Below, piece by piece: positions 61,843 through 64,000 of a stretch of DNA of 64,000 nucleotides (its first letter is position 1; each line of letters begins with the position of its first letter). The notes beneath the pieces are model-generated. The model was given only the letters and a program-made list of their open reading frames with translations, was not told where the DNA came from and did not search any database. Both the position numbers and the translations under genes were made by a program. Where the stretch lies: assembly GCF_013340305.1 (NCBI RefSeq), contig NZ_BLVP01000001.1, forward strand, positions 1 to 64,000, given 5' to 3'. Origin of the DNA: Desulfovibrio psychrotolerans (GTDB taxonomy: Bacteria; Desulfobacterota; Desulfovibrionia; Desulfovibrionales; Desulfovibrionaceae).

Positions 61843-64000
61843 TCAATCCATATGCTGTTCCGTTTTGGTGAGACGGAAATCCAGCAACCCGAAGCCGGGC
61901 AGTGCCGCCAGCACGAGCTTGAGCGGCGAGACGTAGGTGGATGACCAGTCCAGCGTGAGCATGGTGCCTTCTTCCGTTTCTTCCGATATCTTGTGAAAGA
62001 TCGGGCGGATATCTACGGTGCGTTCCCCTTTTTTGGTTTCCCGGGTCCATATCTGGGATTCCGACTGGCGGAACGCTGCAAGCGCTTCCTGAAATTCCTG
62101 ACGGCGTTCGGCCGGACCTGTGTATTCCAGCAGAAAATCTTCGGCAATGGCCTGTGACTGGCGTTTGCCCATATCCAGCCGCTGGATGCGCGTGGGAACC
62201 ATGCCCCGGGGAAATCCGGTGGCGATGGCGTGAAACAGGTTCTGGGCGGGCATGTCTTCGCGCAGGAAGATGTTCACCCATTCCGCCCTGCTGGCAACGC
62301 CCACGGGCAGCGCCTTGCCGAAGGAAATGAGCGGCAGGGGATGGAAGCCCTGCGAGAAGGTCATGGGCAGGCGGGCACGGCGGAATATGCGTTCGAACAC
62401 CGCCTGCAACTCCAACTGGGAGAGGAAGGTTGCCGGTCCTTCCTTACTGTACCATATGCGGTAATGCGCAGCCTTGTGGCCCAATTCGGCGGCTAGTTGC
62501 GGAGGCTTGCCGCTCTCTCCCGCCGTTTGTCGCACGTTGCCCCTCTCGTCCGTTTCCGGCTGATGGGCCTGCTGGTCGCGTTCAGGAAAATTCAGGACGT
62601 TGGCGTATGTGGTCTGCGGAGTAAGGCGGTCCAGCAGGGACGGCTGTTTGCCCACATCGCACACGCCGCACAGGCGGCACCCGGCATAGCGGCAGTCATC
62701 CGTCACAGCCATTTCGTAGGCGCGTTCCCGTTCTTTCTGTAAAAACTCACGGGATATGCCGCTGTTGATATGGTCCCACGGCAGGGGGGCCTGTATGTCG
62801 CGTTCCGCGATATATTCTTCATGGCTAAGGCCGTGTTCCGCAAGGGCTTCCAGATACGGGGCAAGGGCGAAGTGCTCCATCCAGCTGCTGAAAACCGCGC
62901 CCTTGCGGTAGGCGGTTTCCACCACATCTGCAAGACGCCGGTCGCCGCGCGAGAAAATGCCTTCCAGCGCGCTGGAGTCCGGTTCATGCCAGCGCATGCG
63001 CATGCTTTTTTCCTTGGCGAACGCGTTGCGCAGGTAGGTGATGCGGCGGCGGATTTCCGTAAGGGGAATCTGTGCCTCCCATTGGAACGGCGTATGCGCC
63101 TTGGGTACGAAGGGGGAAATGGAGGCGGTGACGTTGAGCCTTTTCACGTAGCCCGCAGCCCCGCGTACCTTGCGGCACAGGTCTACTATGGCGTCCAGAT
63201 CGGCATCTGTTTCCGTGGGCAGGCCGATCATGAAGTAAAGCTTTACCTGCTGCCAGCCGTGCTGGAAGAGTTTGCGCACATGGAGCAACAGCTGTTCTTC
63301 GGTTACGCCCTTGTTTATCACGTCGCGCAGGCGCTGGCTGCCTGCCTCCGGGGCGAGGGTGGCTCCTGTACGGCGTATGCCCGCCATGCGTGCCATGATG
63401 TCGTCATCTATGGAGCCTACGCGCAGGGAGGGCAGGGAGACGGAAATCTGTTCTTCACTGCACCGGTCTACCGTGCGGGTGAACAGGGTTTTCAGCGCGG
63501 AAAAATCGCCCGTGGACAGGGAGAGGAAGGAAAGCTCGTCGTAGCCCGTGGCGCTGAGCGCCTTATGCAGGATGCCTTCCAGTTCTTCCACTGAGCGTTC
63601 CCGCGCCGGACGGTAGATGATGCCCGCCTGACAGAAGCGGCAGCCGCGGGTGCAGCCGCGGCCAATTTCCAGCGCGAGACGGCTGTGCACGGCACCGAAC
63701 GGAACCGGCTGGATAACCGGGAAGGGCGCGGTGTTCATGTTCGGAACCACGCGCCGTGCCGGAACCGGGATGTCCGGGCGGACGGGGACGAGCGGTTTAT
63801 CGCTGTCTTCCGGTTGGAAAAATGAAGGCACGTACACACCGGAAATGGCGGCGGCGCGGAGCAGGAAATCCTGCCGGGAGGTGCCCTGTTCCCTGCATTG
63901 CCGGAGAAGCTCCAGCAGTTCCACCATGAGTTCTTCGCCCTCGCCAAGTGCCATGAGATCCATGAACGGGGCAAGGGGTTCCGCAGCCAGCGTGCAGCCG
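61843..64000 (-). CDS. Radical SAM protein, TIGR03960-like, fused to a DUF2344 domain; start beyond the window
   Basis: At least 718 residues are visible; the frame continues past 64000 with CTLAAEPLAPFMDL in frame, so the N-terminus (expected B12-binding-like region) is outside. Radical SAM motif CTRGCRFCQAG, then elements typical of the family (LSLSTGDFSAL, ATLAPEAGSQRLRDVINKG, LYFMIGLPTETD, a CxxCGVC cluster near CRYAGCRLCGVCDVG). The C-terminal ~230 residues (HYRIWYSKEGPATFLSQLELQAVFERIFRRARLP) form the DUF2344/TIGR03936 domain. Biochemical role unknown. Confidence 0.9.
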   Translation of the reverse strand, partial: GCTLAAEPLAPFMDLMALGEGEELMVELLELLRQCREQGTSRQDFLLRAAAISGVYVPSFFQPEDSDKPLVPVRPDIPVPARRVVPNMNTAPFPVIQPVPFGAVHSRLALEIGRGCTRGCRFCQAGIIYRPARERSVEELEGILHKALSATGYDELSFLSLSTGDFSALKTLFTRTVDRCSEEQISVSLPSLRVGSIDDDIMARMAGIRRTGATLAPEAGSQRLRDVINKGVTEEQLLLHVRKLFQHGWQQVKLYFMIGLPTETDADLDAIVDLCRKVRGAAGYVKRLNVTASISPFVPKAHTPFQWEAQIPLTEIRRRITYLRNAFAKEKSMRMRWHEPDSSALEGIFSRGDRRLADVVETAYRKGAVFSSWMEHFALAPYLEALAEHGLSHEEYIAERDIQAPLPWDHINSGISREFLQKERERAYEMAVTDDCRYAGCRLCGVCDVGKQPSLLDRLTPQTTYANVLNFPERDQQAHQPETDERGNVRQTAGESGKPPQLAAELGHKAAHYRIWYSKEGPATFLSQLELQAVFERIFRRARLPMTFSQGFHPLPLISFGKALPVGVASRAEWVNIFLREDMPAQNLFHAIATGFPRGMVPTRIQRLDMGKRQSQAIAEDFLLEYTGPAERRQEFQEALAAFRQSESQIWTRETKKGERTVDIRPIFHKISEETEEGTMLTLDWSSTYVSPLKLVLAALPGFGLLDFRLTKTEQHMD

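Overview
The window looks like chromosome from a Gram-negative bacterium of the Desulfovibrio type (Desulfovibrionales). This is inference from gene families and style: moderate-to-high GC, many large hybrid histidine kinases, HDOD proteins, Hpt proteins, split GcvPA/GcvPB, a DivIVA-YggT-YggU block, an AmrS-type radical SAM enzyme, and Tat and outer-membrane components. No species name is claimed.

Layout. 0-0.13 kb: 3' end of a 5S rRNA gene with its terminator. 0.46-8.2 kb (minus): signalling block made of a small helical protein, a free-standing CarH-like cobalamin-binding protein and a hybrid kinase, preceded by a giant CheB-CheR-PAS-kinase-receiver fusion. 8.6-10.5 kb: scars (ISL3 transposase remnant, HDOD gene, sugar-epimerase remnant). 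10.5-23.8 kb (minus): a Pel exopolysaccharide operon in unusual form, transcribed pelC, pelA (deacetylase only), two genes that together replace pelB, then pelD, pelE, pelF, pelG. The PelA-type glycosidase function is apparently supplied by a divergent GH114-like lipoprotein gene (23.9 kb), and a second HDOD gene follows. 26.4-28.2 kb: integration hot spot with an IS remnant, a tyrosine integrase, att-like repeats and the 3' half of a tRNA-Pro. 28.4-30.7 kb (minus): AmrS, cobalamin adenosyltransferase and Hpt genes. 30.8-35.3 kb: purM, an exported protein, tatA and a degenerate CoA-disulfide-reductase/rhodanese homologue. 35.3-37.8 kb: two unknown proteins, an 18-bp repeat array and a HAD phosphatase. 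38-42.7 kb: yggT, divIVA, yggU, a DUF465-like gene, ilvB, ilvN, ilvC. 42.8-47.9 kb: a DUF1508 protein and the glycine cleavage genes gcvH-gcvPA-gcvPB-lpd (gcvT absent here). 48.1-55.2 kb: response regulator, pgm, and a periplasmic binding protein paired with a hybrid kinase. 55.3-64 kb: ychF, M16 peptidase, an Hpt-STAS protein and a radical SAM protein that runs off the window.

How the parts may work together. PelD carries an RxxD motif like the c-di-GMP site of known PelD, so polymer secretion is probably c-di-GMP gated; no cyclase or phosphodiesterase is in the window, but HDOD genes flank the locus. The cobalamin-binding protein has the W...EH and ExHxxG motifs of CarH-type adenosylcobalamin photosensors, and the window also encodes a cobalamin adenosyltransferase beside an orphan Hpt protein. 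A light- or B12-responsive phosphorelay is therefore a reasonable, untested hypothesis. The strongest candidates for something undescribed are the three-gene B12 sensor unit and the split Pel system.
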